Source: Prochlorococcus marinus str. MIT 9401
GTDB lineage: Bacteria > Cyanobacteriota > Cyanobacteriia > PCC-6307 > Cyanobiaceae
NCBI RefSeq assembly: GCF_000760095.1
Contig: NZ_JNAR01000016.1
Span: forward strand, 372,001 to 436,000
DNA length: 64,000 nucleotides
Reading direction: 5' to 3'
Shown in pieces: positions 9,790-20,055 of this stretch. Positions within the stretch are counted from its first letter, which is position 1. Every line of letters begins with the position of its first letter. A model generated the notes under the pieces. That model was not told the DNA's origin and made no database searches. It saw only the letters and a list, made by a program, of their open reading frames with translations. Both the position numbers and the translations under genes were made by a program.

Positions 9790-12700
9790 TCAATATCTAA
9801 AAAATAATTGAACCTGACTTTTCCAATCCCCATTGGAATCATAAGAACCTAATAATTCAAGGTTTGGATTTGCCTGAAAAGTCAAAATTCCTAAAGGTGA
9901 AATATCATCTCTACCTGGAACCGTTTGAAAGGCAAAATTTATCGCATCAGTAATATCTAGTCCTAGTTCGGCTACCCAAGCTTGAGAAGAAAATTCCTCA
10001 TTAGAAGATGACTGCCCATCATTTTCTAAATCTAAATTTTCATTGGAAAATATATTATTTAATGAGTCATTATTTTCTATTAATGCTGGATATAAAGATA
10101 ATTGAAATCTTTCACTAAAAGCATCAGCATTATTAAGTTGAGAAATAAATGCTCTATTTATTAAATTTGCAGAGTTACCTCCAATTAAACCAATTATTTG
10201 TGATCTGTTATAACTTGGCGTACTCCTTAATTGGATTCTTTTATTTTCATCTTCAAAAGATAATTGATCCAAAAATCCTTCGTAAGATGCTTCGATTTTT
10301 ATAAGCCTCGAATTGCCAATCCCAAATGATCCAAAACCACTCGAAGCCGCATTTACGTCAAGATCATCTGAGATGTTTGAATCCTGATTATTTTCACTTA
10401 TTGGTATTATAGAATCTGGAACTTTACTAACCAGAGAAAAATTAATATAAGGAACAACACCACTTCTTGATGCAAATAAAATATAATTATCTTTATTTTT
10501 ATCAAGTTTAAATGGAGTAGTGTATAGATTAGCTCTACCTTTTTTAAGGTAAATCAGCCCCCTAGCATTTAAATCTTTTCCTACCTTTCCATTTATATTA
10601 AGGTCTAATTTAGTATCTAAATAAGCTTGAACTATTTCTGAATATTGAAGTTTAAAATCTGGACCAAGTTTTAATTTAAGATTATTAAAACTCAAATTAT
10701 CCAAATAATTTGGTAATGTTTCTCCTAAAAGAACAGAATTTAAAATTGTTTCATTTGAAATTATTTCAATATTCTTTTTAGTATTCCAGTTAAGTTCTGG
10801 CCAGTCCTTTTTTTCTTCCTTTTTTATATTATTTTTATCTGATTTATTATTTTGATTATTGCTATTGAAGTTAATAAATCCGTTATTAAGAGATAAATTA
10901 CCTCCTAAAACAGGATTTTCGAATGATCCACTTAAATCTATATCGGAATCTACTAAGAAATTGTAATTTTCTGATTTTAAAGTAAATTTATTTGTTATCA
11001 AATTAATCTCTTCCTTCCGAGAATCATTTTTAATATAAAAAGGCAAAGATCCTTTTATGAAAATATTCCCAGAATCTTCTGTCTTAGCTTGAAAATTTTT
11101 AATCTCTAAAGAATCAAAATCAAAAATTATCAAACTATTTATATCTTTTATTAATGTGTTGTAAAAATCGATTTCAGAATCCTTAATTACGACAAATCCA
11201 TTTAATACGGGTTTTTTTATAGTCCCTTTTACTATCATTCTGAAATTAAAATCACCATTTTTAAAAGTGAAATAGTCCGCGGCAAAAATATCTATTAAAT
11301 CAATAAATCTTTCATTTCCTACCAATCTTAGGTCTAAGTTATCTGATTTATTTATGGGTATTGATCCTTTTATAAGGATGGGGATTTCGGAATCATCTAT
11401 CAGCAATGAAAACTCAACATCAAAAATAGAATTATTAAGTTCAATTAGACCTTCATCAAATAGTATTTGTTTATTTTTTATGAATGAATTATTAGAAAAA
11501 ATTCTACTCGAGAAAGATTGTGTATCAAGATTATAAAATAAATTCATATCTAATCCTCCAAGAAAATCTTTTGGTTTATTTAAGAATATATTTGCAGAAC
11601 TTATTGGTAGATTTTTGATATTTAAGGCGCCTTTACCGCTTAATAATCCTCCTTCCAAATCAATAGAAAATTCCTCTTTATCATTTTTGTGATCATCTCT
11701 AGAAACATCAAGATATCCATTCAATTTTACATTTATTTTATAGTTGAGTGCTTTATCGCCTTTAATAGCTATATTTGCGTTATATCTACTTTTGAATTTA
11801 TTAAAATATTTTTGTAAATCAAATTTATCCTCTCGCAAATTATTATTTGCAATAATGTTATTTATAAAATCTATCTTTTCTTTAAAAGGATTATTATCTT
11901 TATTTATTTCCAGATCTTCTAAAATATTAGATTTTCTTGTTGGGATAACTTTTTTATTATCAAAATTAAAAATATCAATAGCAGTTAGTATTGTCCAACT
12001 GGTACTTATATTTTTGAATTCTGAATTTATTAAATTATTTTTATCTTGATCATATTCAACTTCTATTACTCCTCCATCGATTGGATACAATGAAGAATTT
12101 ACATAAAAAGAATTATTTTTTAATCTGAAATTAAATAATGAATTCGCTAATTTTATATTTCTATATTCAGCTAAACTCCAAGCAAGTCGACCATCCAAAT
12201 ATGACTGGTCTGAAGATATTAATCCAGCACCATTAATAATTCCACTAATCCTATCGAATTGATTTTTGTTTATAGATAATTCAAGTTCATCAAGAGGAAA
12301 ATTATCAGCTCTCCAATTATAACTTTCATTCTCTTTGACTATACTTATGCTCCCTTTATTTGAGTTGAAAACTCTAACAAAATTTGCATTATCTATTTTA
12401 AGTTCAGAATTAAACTTGACTGATAGAAATGAAGGGATTGGAGAATATCTATTTTTCATATTTAGGAGAAATTCTTTATTATCATTTTTAATATCTCCCT
12501 CCCATGTCTCTCTAATACGAATACCTTTATAGTGCGGATAATCAAGATTAAAGTTTATTGAAATATCAGGATCTCTAATTTTTCCTTTTAATTCGCCTTT
12601 AGCAGTAATGAACCCCCTAATATCATTTTTTCGAAAAATATTTAAATTTGATAATTGAGTTCTATTTATCTTAAAGTTAGACTCAATATCACCAAAATTA

Positions 12701-13749
12701 ATACCCCTTCTATCAAACCAATAAGGAATTTTACCGGATAATTTAATATCTGGATTAAGACTATCAATATATCCAATACTGCCTTTTAGATTAATATTAT
12801 TAGAACTTTTATTTAATGGTACATTTAGATTAAAATTTGAATTTAAAGTTCCATAATTTAAGTTTTGTGAATTTCCAATTAAATTCTTATCTTCACAAAC
12901 AAACCTAGTTAAATCTGAATTTATACTCTCTGAGAAAGCTTCAGGTTTTATTTTTAAATTAGTAAAAGAGAATTTTCCTTTGCAAGATGTTTGATTTGAT
13001 AATTTATTAAATCTAAAGTTAGATTCAAAATTTCCTTTTCTAAAACTAATTTTTTTGTTACCAATAATATATTCAGAGTTTTCAAGATCTAAACCCCTTG
13101 AGAATAAAACCAGTTTTAAAAAGTCTTGATTTAACTTTGTATTGAATTTTATCTTTAAAAAACCTTTCCCATCAAAATTAGACTTTACATTTGCAATGAT
13201 TTGTCTATTAATTGACTTATAGATAAAATTACCCTTTACTTTTGTTTTTAATCCTGAATATTTAAGATTTAGAATTGAATATTTATTCAAATTAAAATTT
13301 AATTCATACTTTGATTTTGATTTTTTTTTGCTTCGAGATATTTTATAAGATTGATCCCTTTTAAAAAATTCTTTATCAATATTAATTTCAGCTTGCTCAG
13401 GCGTTATTTTTAATATCCATTTTTGTTTTAAAAAAGATCTAAAAGGCATAATACCTATATATAAATTCTTAGCTGTAATTCCAGAATCAATATTTCTTTT
13501 ATCCACAATTTTTGAATTCCCCAGAGAGAAACCTAGAAATCTAATCCCAGAATAATCACCTAAAGAAACCTTTTTATTTAAAAAATTCTCAACACTTTCT
13601 TCAAGATCTGATTTCCTAGAGTTAAAATTATCCCTCAAAAAATTATTTAATAAAAAAGTGCCTAAAAATCCTGCGGACAAAAACATCCCTACTAATAGAA
13701 TTTTTATATTAAAATTTAGAGATCTAATATTTTTCAAGTTAGAGCCCAA
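9790..13749 (-). CDS. tamB: TamB/YtfN-like outer-envelope lipid-transport protein (DUF490)
   Basis: A 1319-residue inner-membrane-anchored bridge protein. An N-terminal signal anchor lies near residues 15-35 (KILLVGMFLSAGFLGTFLL). It is followed by a long repetitive beta-rich region with many Asn/Lys-rich strands, as expected of the beta-taco groove of AsmA/TamB proteins, and then the C-terminal TamB domain from about residue 950. The last residues VQLFFRY end in an aromatic, as TamB proteins often do. TamB works with TamA/Omp85 proteins; recent work favours lipid transport to the outer membrane. The start is a TTG at 13749. No BamA-like gene is adjacent in this window. Confidence 0.85.
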   Translation of the reverse strand: MGSNLKNIRSLNFNIKILLVGMFLSAGFLGTFLLNNFLRDNFNSRKSDLEESVENFLNKKVSLGDYSGIRFLGFSLGNSKIVDKRNIDSGITAKNLYIGIMPFRSFLKQKWILKITPEQAEINIDKEFFKRDQSYKISRSKKKSKSKYELNFNLNKYSILNLKYSGLKTKVKGNFIYKSINRQIIANVKSNFDGKGFLKIKFNTKLNQDFLKLVLFSRGLDLENSEYIIGNKKISFRKGNFESNFRFNKLSNQTSCKGKFSFTNLKIKPEAFSESINSDLTRFVCEDKNLIGNSQNLNYGTLNSNFNLNVPLNKSSNNINLKGSIGYIDSLNPDIKLSGKIPYWFDRRGINFGDIESNFKINRTQLSNLNIFRKNDIRGFITAKGELKGKIRDPDISINFNLDYPHYKGIRIRETWEGDIKNDNKEFLLNMKNRYSPIPSFLSVKFNSELKIDNANFVRVFNSNKGSISIVKENESYNWRADNFPLDELELSINKNQFDRISGIINGAGLISSDQSYLDGRLAWSLAEYRNIKLANSLFNFRLKNNSFYVNSSLYPIDGGVIEVEYDQDKNNLINSEFKNISTSWTILTAIDIFNFDNKKVIPTRKSNILEDLEINKDNNPFKEKIDFINNIIANNNLREDKFDLQKYFNKFKSRYNANIAIKGDKALNYKINVKLNGYLDVSRDDHKNDKEEFSIDLEGGLLSGKGALNIKNLPISSANIFLNKPKDFLGGLDMNLFYNLDTQSFSSRIFSNNSFIKNKQILFDEGLIELNNSIFDVEFSLLIDDSEIPILIKGSIPINKSDNLDLRLVGNERFIDLIDIFAADYFTFKNGDFNFRMIVKGTIKKPVLNGFVVIKDSEIDFYNTLIKDINSLIIFDFDSLEIKNFQAKTEDSGNIFIKGSLPFYIKNDSRKEEINLITNKFTLKSENYNFLVDSDIDLSGSFENPVLGGNLSLNNGFINFNSNNQNNKSDKNNIKKEEKKDWPELNWNTKKNIEIISNETILNSVLLGETLPNYLDNLSFNNLKLKLGPDFKLQYSEIVQAYLDTKLDLNINGKVGKDLNARGLIYLKKGRANLYTTPFKLDKNKDNYILFASRSGVVPYINFSLVSKVPDSIIPISENNQDSNISDDLDVNAASSGFGSFGIGNSRLIKIEASYEGFLDQLSFEDENKRIQLRSTPSYNRSQIIGLIGGNSANLINRAFISQLNNADAFSERFQLSLYPALIENNDSLNNIFSNENLDLENDGQSSSNEEFSSQAWVAELGLDITDAINFAFQTVPGRDDISPLGILTFQANPNLELLGSYDSNGDWKSQVQLFFRY

Positions 13750-13801
13750 AAATAGAGTAGGCTTACAAAATATAAGAAATTAATCAGGGCAAAGCCACTA
13801 A

Positions 13802-14266
13802 ATGTCTTTTTTTGAACTATTAGAGAACACACCAAAAATTTTTGGATTCTTAGGAATATTTCTTTTTATCAGCACCATAACAGCTTTTATATTTAATTTT
13901 GGCTTTAAATTTAGAATTATTGGAGCAACTATCTTTTCATTATTGCTTTCTTTGAGTAGTTGGGCATTTATACAAAGTTACTCAGAAAAAGTTTTAATAG
14001 AAGGTGCAAAATATGTACCAATTGTTTATGACAACGGGTTCGATTTGATTATTGCTAAAGCAGATGATGACTTCCCAGAAGAATCTATTGAACCAACTTT
14101 AAAACAATTATCGGAGAACCTCATGAAAGGAAGCCGGTCGGGTGCGAATATAAATATAAAGATAAGGAAACTTGAAAAAATTTCGGATGATGTAAGTAAG
14201 CCAGTCATAATAGGAGAAGTGCAAAAAAATATCAAAATGAATTTATCTCTTAAAAATGAAAATTAA
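13802..14266 (+). CDS. Ycf51-like (DUF2518) membrane protein
   Basis: A 154-residue protein with two adjacent N-terminal membrane helices (residues about 12-30 and 35-58), then a soluble C-terminal domain. The arrangement GFKFRIIGATIFSLLLSLSSW followed by VPIVYDNGFDLI fits the Ycf51/DUF2518 family, shared by cyanobacteria and red-lineage plastids and of unknown function. It is divergent from tamB with only 52 bases between starts, and its 3' end overlaps the next gene by 11 bases, implying translational coupling. Family assignment is from memory of the pattern and needs a profile search. Confidence 0.65.
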   Translation: MSFFELLENTPKIFGFLGIFLFISTITAFIFNFGFKFRIIGATIFSLLLSLSSWAFIQSYSEKVLIEGAKYVPIVYDNGFDLIIAKADDDFPEESIEPTLKQLSENLMKGSRSGANINIKIRKLEKISDDVSKPVIIGEVQKNIKMNLSLKNEN

Positions 14267-14663
14267 AAAATTTTTAGACTTTTTGCCAAGTAACTTTAGA
14301 CATGAGAAATCTTTTTTTATCCAAAATAATTTTACTGATTTTGAAAAGTTAAGTAATCTTTCAGACCTAGACATAAATGAGATTCAAAGAAAATCATCAC
14401 TTTGTACATTGAATAATCTTAAGAAAATTAGAGCCATTGCTATTTTTAAAAAAGAAATTGGAATTTCTCCACCGCAAGCATATCTACTTTTACATTGTGG
14501 TATATCTTCTATCAAATCATTATCAGCATCTACTCCTTACGAATTAGAACGCAAAATTGGTAGATTAGAAAGAACTCTTAAGGTAAAAAGCATGTCAGAT
14601 ACAACTTTTACTCTCTTAAAAGAATGGATTAAAAAAGCTAGTCAAATCTACAAATCCATTTGA
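14256..14663 (+). CDS. DUF4332-like helix-hairpin-helix protein
   Basis: A 135-residue soluble basic protein with no signal or membrane segment. It contains two probable helix-hairpin-helix-like units, around LSNLSDLDINEIQRKSS and CGISSIKSLSASTPYELER, the second resembling the DUF4332 pattern in which a helical pair follows 'L..aGi.si..La..tp.eL'. Such proteins are thought to bind DNA non-specifically, but no function is established here. It overlaps the Ycf51-like gene, so the two are likely co-expressed. Confidence 0.55.
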   Translation: MKIKKFLDFLPSNFRHEKSFFIQNNFTDFEKLSNLSDLDINEIQRKSSLCTLNNLKKIRAIAIFKKEIGISPPQAYLLLHCGISSIKSLSASTPYELERKIGRLERTLKVKSMSDTTFTLLKEWIKKASQIYKSI

Positions 14664-14671
14664 AATCTTGG

Positions 14672-14688
14672 TTAAAAAAATTTTTTAA
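14672..14688. terminator. A+T-only palindrome after the DUF4332-like gene
   Basis: The sequence TTAAAAAAATTTTTTAA is two 8-base arms around a single A, starting 9 bases after the stop at 14663. It might act as a weak terminator or be a by-product of base composition. The next gene starts at 14716. Confidence 0.3.
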
Positions 14689-14715
14689 TGTAGAATTTAG
14701 AAAAAGTTAGTAATA

Positions 14716-14982
14716 ATGAAATCTTTTTTATTTTTGTTATTTTTGTTTTCCAACTCTTTATACCCTGTTTTTAGTCAATCTAACTTATTAGAAAGTGTAA
14801 AAAAGAATCCAAACGAAGCTAGAAATTTATGTAATAAATTTAGAGATTTTAATTCAAAAGGTATTTCAGCTAGTTCAGATAAAGCTATAGAGTATGTATC
14901 AAACAAAAAAAAGTTAACTCCTGTTAATGCAGAGATCTTTTCTATTTACGTCATCGGGCTGCATTGTCCAGATATTATCTAA
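14716..14982 (+). CDS. Small secreted protein, conserved type, function unknown
   Basis: An 88-residue protein with a clear signal peptide: KSFLFLLFLFSNSLYPVFSQ with likely cleavage near residue 21. The mature part of about 67 residues has two cysteines, in NLCNKFRD and at the end GLHCPD, which could form one disulfide in the periplasm or lumen. The pattern NPNEARNLC, GISASS, TPVNAEIFSIYVIGLHCPD looks evolutionarily constrained, and I believe it recurs in picocyanobacteria. It ends 7 bases before a CocE-like hydrolase gene, so the two may share a transcript. Confidence 0.65.
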   Translation: MKSFLFLLFLFSNSLYPVFSQSNLLESVKKNPNEARNLCNKFRDFNSKGISASSDKAIEYVSNKKKLTPVNAEIFSIYVIGLHCPDII

Positions 14983-14989
14983 ATCCTAA

Positions 14990-16564
14990 ATGTCTGGTTC
15001 GATATGGTTTGACAAGTCTTTAGTACTTAGAGATGGAGTAAGGCTTATATCAAGGATTTGGCTACCTAATAGTAATGGAACATGGCCTGCATTATTAATG
15101 AGACAACCTTATGGCAGGGAAATAGGTTCAACTATTACCTATTCTCATCCTGAATGGTGGGCTTCCAAAGGGTATATGGTAATCATTCAGGATGTTAGAG
15201 GAATGGGCGCTTCTGAAGGAGTTTTTAATGGCTTCACACAAGAAGCTAGCGATACTTCAGAAACACATGAGTGGGTAAGGTCTCTAAAAGAATGCAATGG
15301 AAAACTTGGCTTATATGGTTTTTCATATCACGGATTTACTCAACTAACTGGTGAATTAAATTCAAAACCACCCGATTGTTTATCCCCAGCAATGACTGGG
15401 ATGAATATGAAAGATCATTGGTGCTCAGATGGAGGAGCATATTGGTGGCACAACAATATTGCATGGGGACTTCAAATTGCAGCATTAAAAATGAAAAAAG
15501 AAAATAATTTGTATGAGTGGGAAAAGATAAGATCAGCCTTAGAAAATAAAAGATATTTGAGGGAAGGAGTTGATATTTTAAAAAAATATGATCCTAATAG
15601 TTTTGTTTTGGAATGGCTTAAAAATTTAAATAATTCTTGTCCCTTTGAAGAATTTAAGCCAATTTCAACATGGATTAAACAACCAATGTTAATTATTGGA
15701 GGACTTTGGGATCCACATTTAAAAGGTGCCTTTGATCTTTATAAAAAATCTAAAGAAGCTGGCGGAAATCCAGAGATGATTATTGGAAATGCTACTCATC
15801 TAAATTGGTGGGAGGGATCACAAGAGTCTTTATTAAAATTTTTTGATAAACATTTAAAATCAGATGAAAAATTACATTCTAAGAATTTAAAAAGCGAGAA
15901 AAAAATATGGAATATCTCATTAAATAAATGGGAAGAATTAGATAATAAATTTCACCCTGAATTTATTTTTGGGCTCAAAAGCGATGGGACAGCAAATGTA
16001 GATCTTGAAGATGGAAGTCTGACTATAAATTCAAAAGGATCAGGATGGTTCACAATAGTTAATGACCCTTGGAGGCCTACTCCATCTGACGGTGGTCATT
16101 TAGGTCCAAATCCAGGAAAGTTTAATAGAAATATTATTGATAAACGACTGGATGTAGGTGTTTTTCAAACCAATTATTTTGAGGAAGATCAATATTTCAG
16201 GGGAGTTCCTAGATTAGAAATCTCCGTAAAAAGTGATCAGCCCAATTTCGATATCTGCCTCGCTTTATCTCTAGTTGAAGATAATGATGAGAATGTAAAT
16301 CAATTTTCAACTGGATTCTTAAGAGTTAAAAACTCCAAAATTTCTGAAGAATCCATTTATCAAATAAATATGCAACCAACAAATATTTGTTTTATTAAAG
16401 GTAGTAAGCTTCGCTTATCTATATCTGCAGCAGCTTATCCCGCTATTGGTGTTAATCCTGGATTTGGGGATGGAAATATTGGGGCCCCTTCAGCAAATCA
16501 TAGAATTATTACTCTAAGTTTTAACCTTAATGAAACATTTATGAAAATGACCCCTTTTTTTTAA
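14990..16564 (+). CDS. CocE/NonD-family (peptidase S15) hydrolase
   Basis: A 524-residue serine hydrolase of the X-Pro dipeptidyl-peptidase/cocaine esterase family. The N-terminal alpha/beta-hydrolase domain has the oxyanion and substrate region RQPYGRE and QDVRGMGASEG, and the nucleophile in GLYGFSYHGFTQ (Ser112). The catalytic Asp is probably in GGLWDPHLKG and the His in GNATHLNWWEG. A C-terminal jelly-roll X-Pro domain begins near residue 330. No signal peptide is visible, so it acts in the cytoplasm on an unknown acyl ester, amide or peptide. It is followed by a palindromic putative terminator. Confidence 0.88.
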   Translation: MSGSIWFDKSLVLRDGVRLISRIWLPNSNGTWPALLMRQPYGREIGSTITYSHPEWWASKGYMVIIQDVRGMGASEGVFNGFTQEASDTSETHEWVRSLKECNGKLGLYGFSYHGFTQLTGELNSKPPDCLSPAMTGMNMKDHWCSDGGAYWWHNNIAWGLQIAALKMKKENNLYEWEKIRSALENKRYLREGVDILKKYDPNSFVLEWLKNLNNSCPFEEFKPISTWIKQPMLIIGGLWDPHLKGAFDLYKKSKEAGGNPEMIIGNATHLNWWEGSQESLLKFFDKHLKSDEKLHSKNLKSEKKIWNISLNKWEELDNKFHPEFIFGLKSDGTANVDLEDGSLTINSKGSGWFTIVNDPWRPTPSDGGHLGPNPGKFNRNIIDKRLDVGVFQTNYFEEDQYFRGVPRLEISVKSDQPNFDICLALSLVEDNDENVNQFSTGFLRVKNSKISEESIYQINMQPTNICFIKGSKLRLSISAAAYPAIGVNPGFGDGNIGAPSANHRIITLSFNLNETFMKMTPFF

Positions 16565-16580
16565 TAAATAATTATTTATT
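16563..16580. terminator. Perfect A+T-only palindrome overlapping the stop of the CocE-like gene
   Basis: AATAAATAATTATTTATT is an 18-base perfect palindrome that begins inside the TAA stop codon (16562-16564) and follows a run of eight T. It could form a small cruciform or RNA stem at the transcript end. There is no G+C clamp, so a standard terminator prediction would score it low. Confidence 0.35.
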
Positions 16581-16623
16581 TGGTTAATCATTTGATATTA
16601 TTAATCCTTAATATCTACCAGTC

Positions 16624-18888
16624 ATGATCGAGACAATTCAAGCAGACTGGATTAAATCAGAAGCTATCAACCTAGAAAATTGTTGCAATGATAATCCATT
16701 AAAAATATTAGGTCCTCATTTTTATGAAAAGCAATGGGTAATTAGGGTATGGATGCCTGAAGCGGACGAAGTTAAAATATACTTTAAAAATAATACCTAC
16801 AAGGCTGAAAGCATAAACCATAAATGGCTATTTGAAGCAATCCTGCCTGAAAATCCAAACTCTAATTACGAAATAAATATTTCACGAGGAGGGATCACAC
16901 ACACACAACATGACCCTTGGTCATATAGAGAAGAGTGGATGGGAGAAGTTGATAGGCATCTTTTTGCAGAAGGTAATCATCATCATATTTGGGAAAAAAT
17001 GGGGGCGCATCTCATTGAAGAAAAGAATCAAAAAGGTGTAATGTTCTGCATCTGGGCTCCAAATGCTAAATCAATCTCGATAATTGGAGATATAAATTCT
17101 TGGGATGGAAGACATCATCCAATGCAAAAAAGATTAGGGGGAATTTGGGAACTATTCATGCCAATAATGGAAGAAGGAGACAAATATAAATATGAGATAA
17201 GAACAACACAAGGTCATATTTATGAGAAAGCTGATCCATATGGTTTCCTTCATGAAATCAGACCTCAAAATGGTTCAATAGTTTCAAAATTAAAAAACTT
17301 TAATTGGAAAGATAGTTCTTGGATTTCAAATAGAGATTCTTCTAGTCAAATTAACAAGCCAATTTCAGTTTATGAAATGCACTTAGGAAGCTGGCTCCAT
17401 GAATCAATAGATAACAGATATCTTGAAAAAAATGGTGAACCAAGAGATCCAGTGCCAGCAGCCGATTTAAAACCTGGAACAAGATTATTAACTTATCCAG
17501 AATTAACTGAAAAACTCATCCCATACGTTAAAGAGAGAGGATTTACTCATATTGAACTAATGCCAATATCTGAACATCCTTTCGATGGATCATGGGGATA
17601 CCAGGTTACAGGTTGGTATGCACCAACAAGTAGATTTGGTACCCCAAATGAATTTAGAGAGTTTGTTAATAAGTGTCATGAAGAAGGCATAGGCGTAATT
17701 CTTGATTGGGTACCAGGTCATTTCCCAAAAGATAAGCATGGTTTAGCATTTTTTGATGGTTGTCATCTTTATGAACATGGAGATTCACGCATAGGTGAAC
17801 ACAAGGAGTGGGGAACCCTAATATTTAATTACAGCCGAAACGAAGTAAGAAATTTCTTAGTAGCCAATCTCGTTTATTGGTTTGAAGAGTTTCATATTGA
17901 TGGCATTAGAGTAGATGCTGTAGCTTCAATGCTTTACAGAGATTATCTACGCCCGGATGGAGAATGGATACCAAATGAAAATGGTGGGAATGAAAATATA
18001 GAGGCCGTTAAATTTCTTCAACAGGCTAATCATGTACTTTTCCAACATTTTCCAGGCGCACTTTCTATCGCTGAAGAATCAACAACTTGGCCAATGGTAA
18101 CCAAACCAACTGACATGGGAGGGTTAGGGTTTAATTTGAAATGGAATATGGGATGGATGCACGATATGCTCGATTACTTCGAAATAGATCCTTGGTTTAG
18201 GCAATTCCATCAAAATAGTGTAACTTTCTCAATAACATATAACTATACAGAGAACTTTATGCTTGCTCTTAGTCATGATGAGGTTGTCCATGGGAAAAGT
18301 CATCTTTTGCATAAAATGCCTGGCGATGACTGGAAGAAATATGCCAATACTCGAGCATTACTAACTTATATGTGGACCCACCCTGGTAAAAAAACGATAT
18401 TTATGGGAATGGAATTTGGGCAAAGACAAGAATGGAATGTTTGGGATGATCTGCAATGGGAGTTACTAGAATTTGAGCCTCATAAAGGTATCAGAAACTT
18501 GATTGATGACCTAAACGTTCTTTATAAAAATGAACCTGCTTTATGGAAAAATGACTTTGATCCTTATGGATTCCAGTGGATAGATTGCAATGACAAATCT
18601 AATTCAGTTATAAGTTTCATGAGAAGGGAAAGTGATACCAATGAGTGGCTTGTTGTTGTTGCTAACTTTACACCTAATACTCATGGGTCATACAAAGTAG
18701 GTGTTCCTGTGGAAGGATTCTATAAAGAAATATTTAATTCAGATGGTTCTAGATACGGGGGCAGTAACAAAGGAAATATGGGGGGTAAAGAAACTATAAA
18801 CTATAATATTCATGATTATCAAAATGCTCTAGAACTTGCTTTGCCACCATTAAGCGTGAGTATCTTCAAACATCAACCAAAAAAATAA
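16624..18888 (+). CDS. glgB: 1,4-alpha-glucan (glycogen) branching enzyme
   Basis: Introduces alpha-1,6 branches into glycogen. The 754-residue protein has two N-terminal CBM48-type domains (residues about 25-110 and 130-230), then a GH13 barrel. All four GH13 regions are visible: [20 protein letters not shown] with nucleophile Asp431, SIAEESTTW with acid/base Glu484, and [11 protein letters not shown] with Asp552. The C-terminal beta domain ends in [12 protein letters not shown]. It stands alone between the CocE-like gene and hemE. Glycogen is the main day-time carbon store in these cells. Confidence 0.97.
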   Translation: MIETIQADWIKSEAINLENCCNDNPLKILGPHFYEKQWVIRVWMPEADEVKIYFKNNTYKAESINHKWLFEAILPENPNSNYEINISRGGITHTQHDPWSYREEWMGEVDRHLFAEGNHHHIWEKMGAHLIEEKNQKGVMFCIWAPNAKSISIIGDINSWDGRHHPMQKRLGGIWELFMPIMEEGDKYKYEIRTTQGHIYEKADPYGFLHEIRPQNGSIVSKLKNFNWKDSSWISNRDSSSQINKPISVYEMHLGSWLHESIDNRYLEKNGEPRDPVPAADLKPGTRLLTYPELTEKLIPYVKERGFTHIELMPISEHPFDGSWGYQVTGWYAPTSRFGTPNEFREFVNKCHEEGIGVILDWVPGHFPKDKHGLAFFDGCHLYEHGDSRIGEHKEWGTLIFNYSRNEVRNFLVANLVYWFEEFHIDGIRVDAVASMLYRDYLRPDGEWIPNENGGNENIEAVKFLQQANHVLFQHFPGALSIAEESTTWPMVTKPTDMGGLGFNLKWNMGWMHDMLDYFEIDPWFRQFHQNSVTFSITYNYTENFMLALSHDEVVHGKSHLLHKMPGDDWKKYANTRALLTYMWTHPGKKTIFMGMEFGQRQEWNVWDDLQWELLEFEPHKGIRNLIDDLNVLYKNEPALWKNDFDPYGFQWIDCNDKSNSVISFMRRESDTNEWLVVVANFTPNTHGSYKVGVPVEGFYKEIFNSDGSRYGGSNKGNMGGKETINYNIHDYQNALELALPPLSVSIFKHQPKK

Positions 18889-19006
18889 GAAGGCTCATTT
18901 AACTTAGTGCTTCATATAAATGTTCATATAACGCTTTTGCTTTGCTTTGCATTGTAAGATTTTTAAGTTGCAATTTTTATTTTTTTTAAACATATCTAAT
19001 TGAAAA

Positions 19007-20047
19007 ATGGGTCAAGATTTACCACTACTACTTTCTGCCGCATTAGGTAAAAAAGTAAATAGGCCTCCAGTATGGATGATGAGGCAAGCAGGAAGATATA
19101 TGAAAATCTATAGAGATTTAAGAGAACGTTATCCAAGCTTTAGAGAGAGGTCTGAAAATCCAGAACTATCATACGAGATTTCAATGCAACCTTTTCATGC
19201 TTTCAAACCGGATGGTGTGATCCTTTTTTCAGATATTCTCACACCTCTTCCAGGAATGGGTATAAATTTTGAAATAATAGAAAGTAAAGGTCCAATAATT
19301 GAGGACCCAATAAGAACTCTTAACCAGATAGAAGACTTAAAAGAATTAAATCCAAGTGAGAGTTTAAGTTTTGTTGGGCAAGTTCTTTCTTCCCTGAAAA
19401 AAGATGTAAATAATGAAGCAACAGTTTTAGGTTTTGTTGGTGCACCTTGGACTCTTGCTGCATATGTAGTTGAAGGTAAAAGTAGTAAAAATTATTCTTT
19501 AATAAAATCAATGGCTTTTAATGAACCAGATTTACTTCATAAACTTCTTGATCATTTTGCAAAATCTATTGGTGAATATCTTAAATATCAAATAAAATCT
19601 GGAGCACAAGTTGTGCAAATTTTTGATTCATGGGCGGGCCAACTAAGCCCAGAAGATTACGATATCTTTGCTGGGCCGTATCAAAAAAAAGTTGTTGAAA
19701 TTGTAAAAGCAAAATATCCCGAAACACCAATAATCATTTACATTTCAGGCAGTGCAGGTGTTTTAGAAAGAATGGCAAAAACTGGAGTTGATATCATCTC
19801 ATTAGACTGGACAGTAGATATTGAAGAGGCTTGTAAAAGAATCCCCAGAGGAATTGGAATTCAAGGTAATGTTGACCCTGGCATTTTATTCGGAAACAAA
19901 GAATCAATAAAAGAAAGGATAGATAATACTTTCAATAAAATTAAAGACAGAAAATATATTCTTAATTTAGGTCATGGGATTTTACCTGGGACTCCAGAAG
20001 AAAATGCTCAAACATTTTTTGAACATGGGAAAAAACTCACTTACTAG
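19007..20047 (+). CDS. hemE: Uroporphyrinogen decarboxylase
   Basis: Decarboxylates uroporphyrinogen III to coproporphyrinogen III, on the common route to heme and chlorophyll. The signature [13 protein letters not shown] near residue 20 and [16 protein letters not shown] near residue 140 are family landmarks, with [12 protein letters not shown] and the C-terminal [13 protein letters not shown]. Its 346 residues are standard. The 118-base upstream gap contains a run of CTTTG-like repeats (GCTTTTGCTTTGCTTTGC) but no gene that I can see. The epimerase gene follows after 8 bases. Confidence 0.97.
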   Translation: MGQDLPLLLSAALGKKVNRPPVWMMRQAGRYMKIYRDLRERYPSFRERSENPELSYEISMQPFHAFKPDGVILFSDILTPLPGMGINFEIIESKGPIIEDPIRTLNQIEDLKELNPSESLSFVGQVLSSLKKDVNNEATVLGFVGAPWTLAAYVVEGKSSKNYSLIKSMAFNEPDLLHKLLDHFAKSIGEYLKYQIKSGAQVVQIFDSWAGQLSPEDYDIFAGPYQKKVVEIVKAKYPETPIIIYISGSAGVLERMAKTGVDIISLDWTVDIEEACKRIPRGIGIQGNVDPGILFGNKESIKERIDNTFNKIKDRKYILNLGHGILPGTPEENAQTFFEHGKKLTY

Positions 20048-20055
20048 TCAAAGTC

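Noticed and set aside
9140-12532. Several plus-strand frames (9140, 11354, 11744, 12335) opposite proA and tamB
   Set aside because: They are shadows of long real genes, hydrophobic because of antisense A+T-rich codons, and have no start context.
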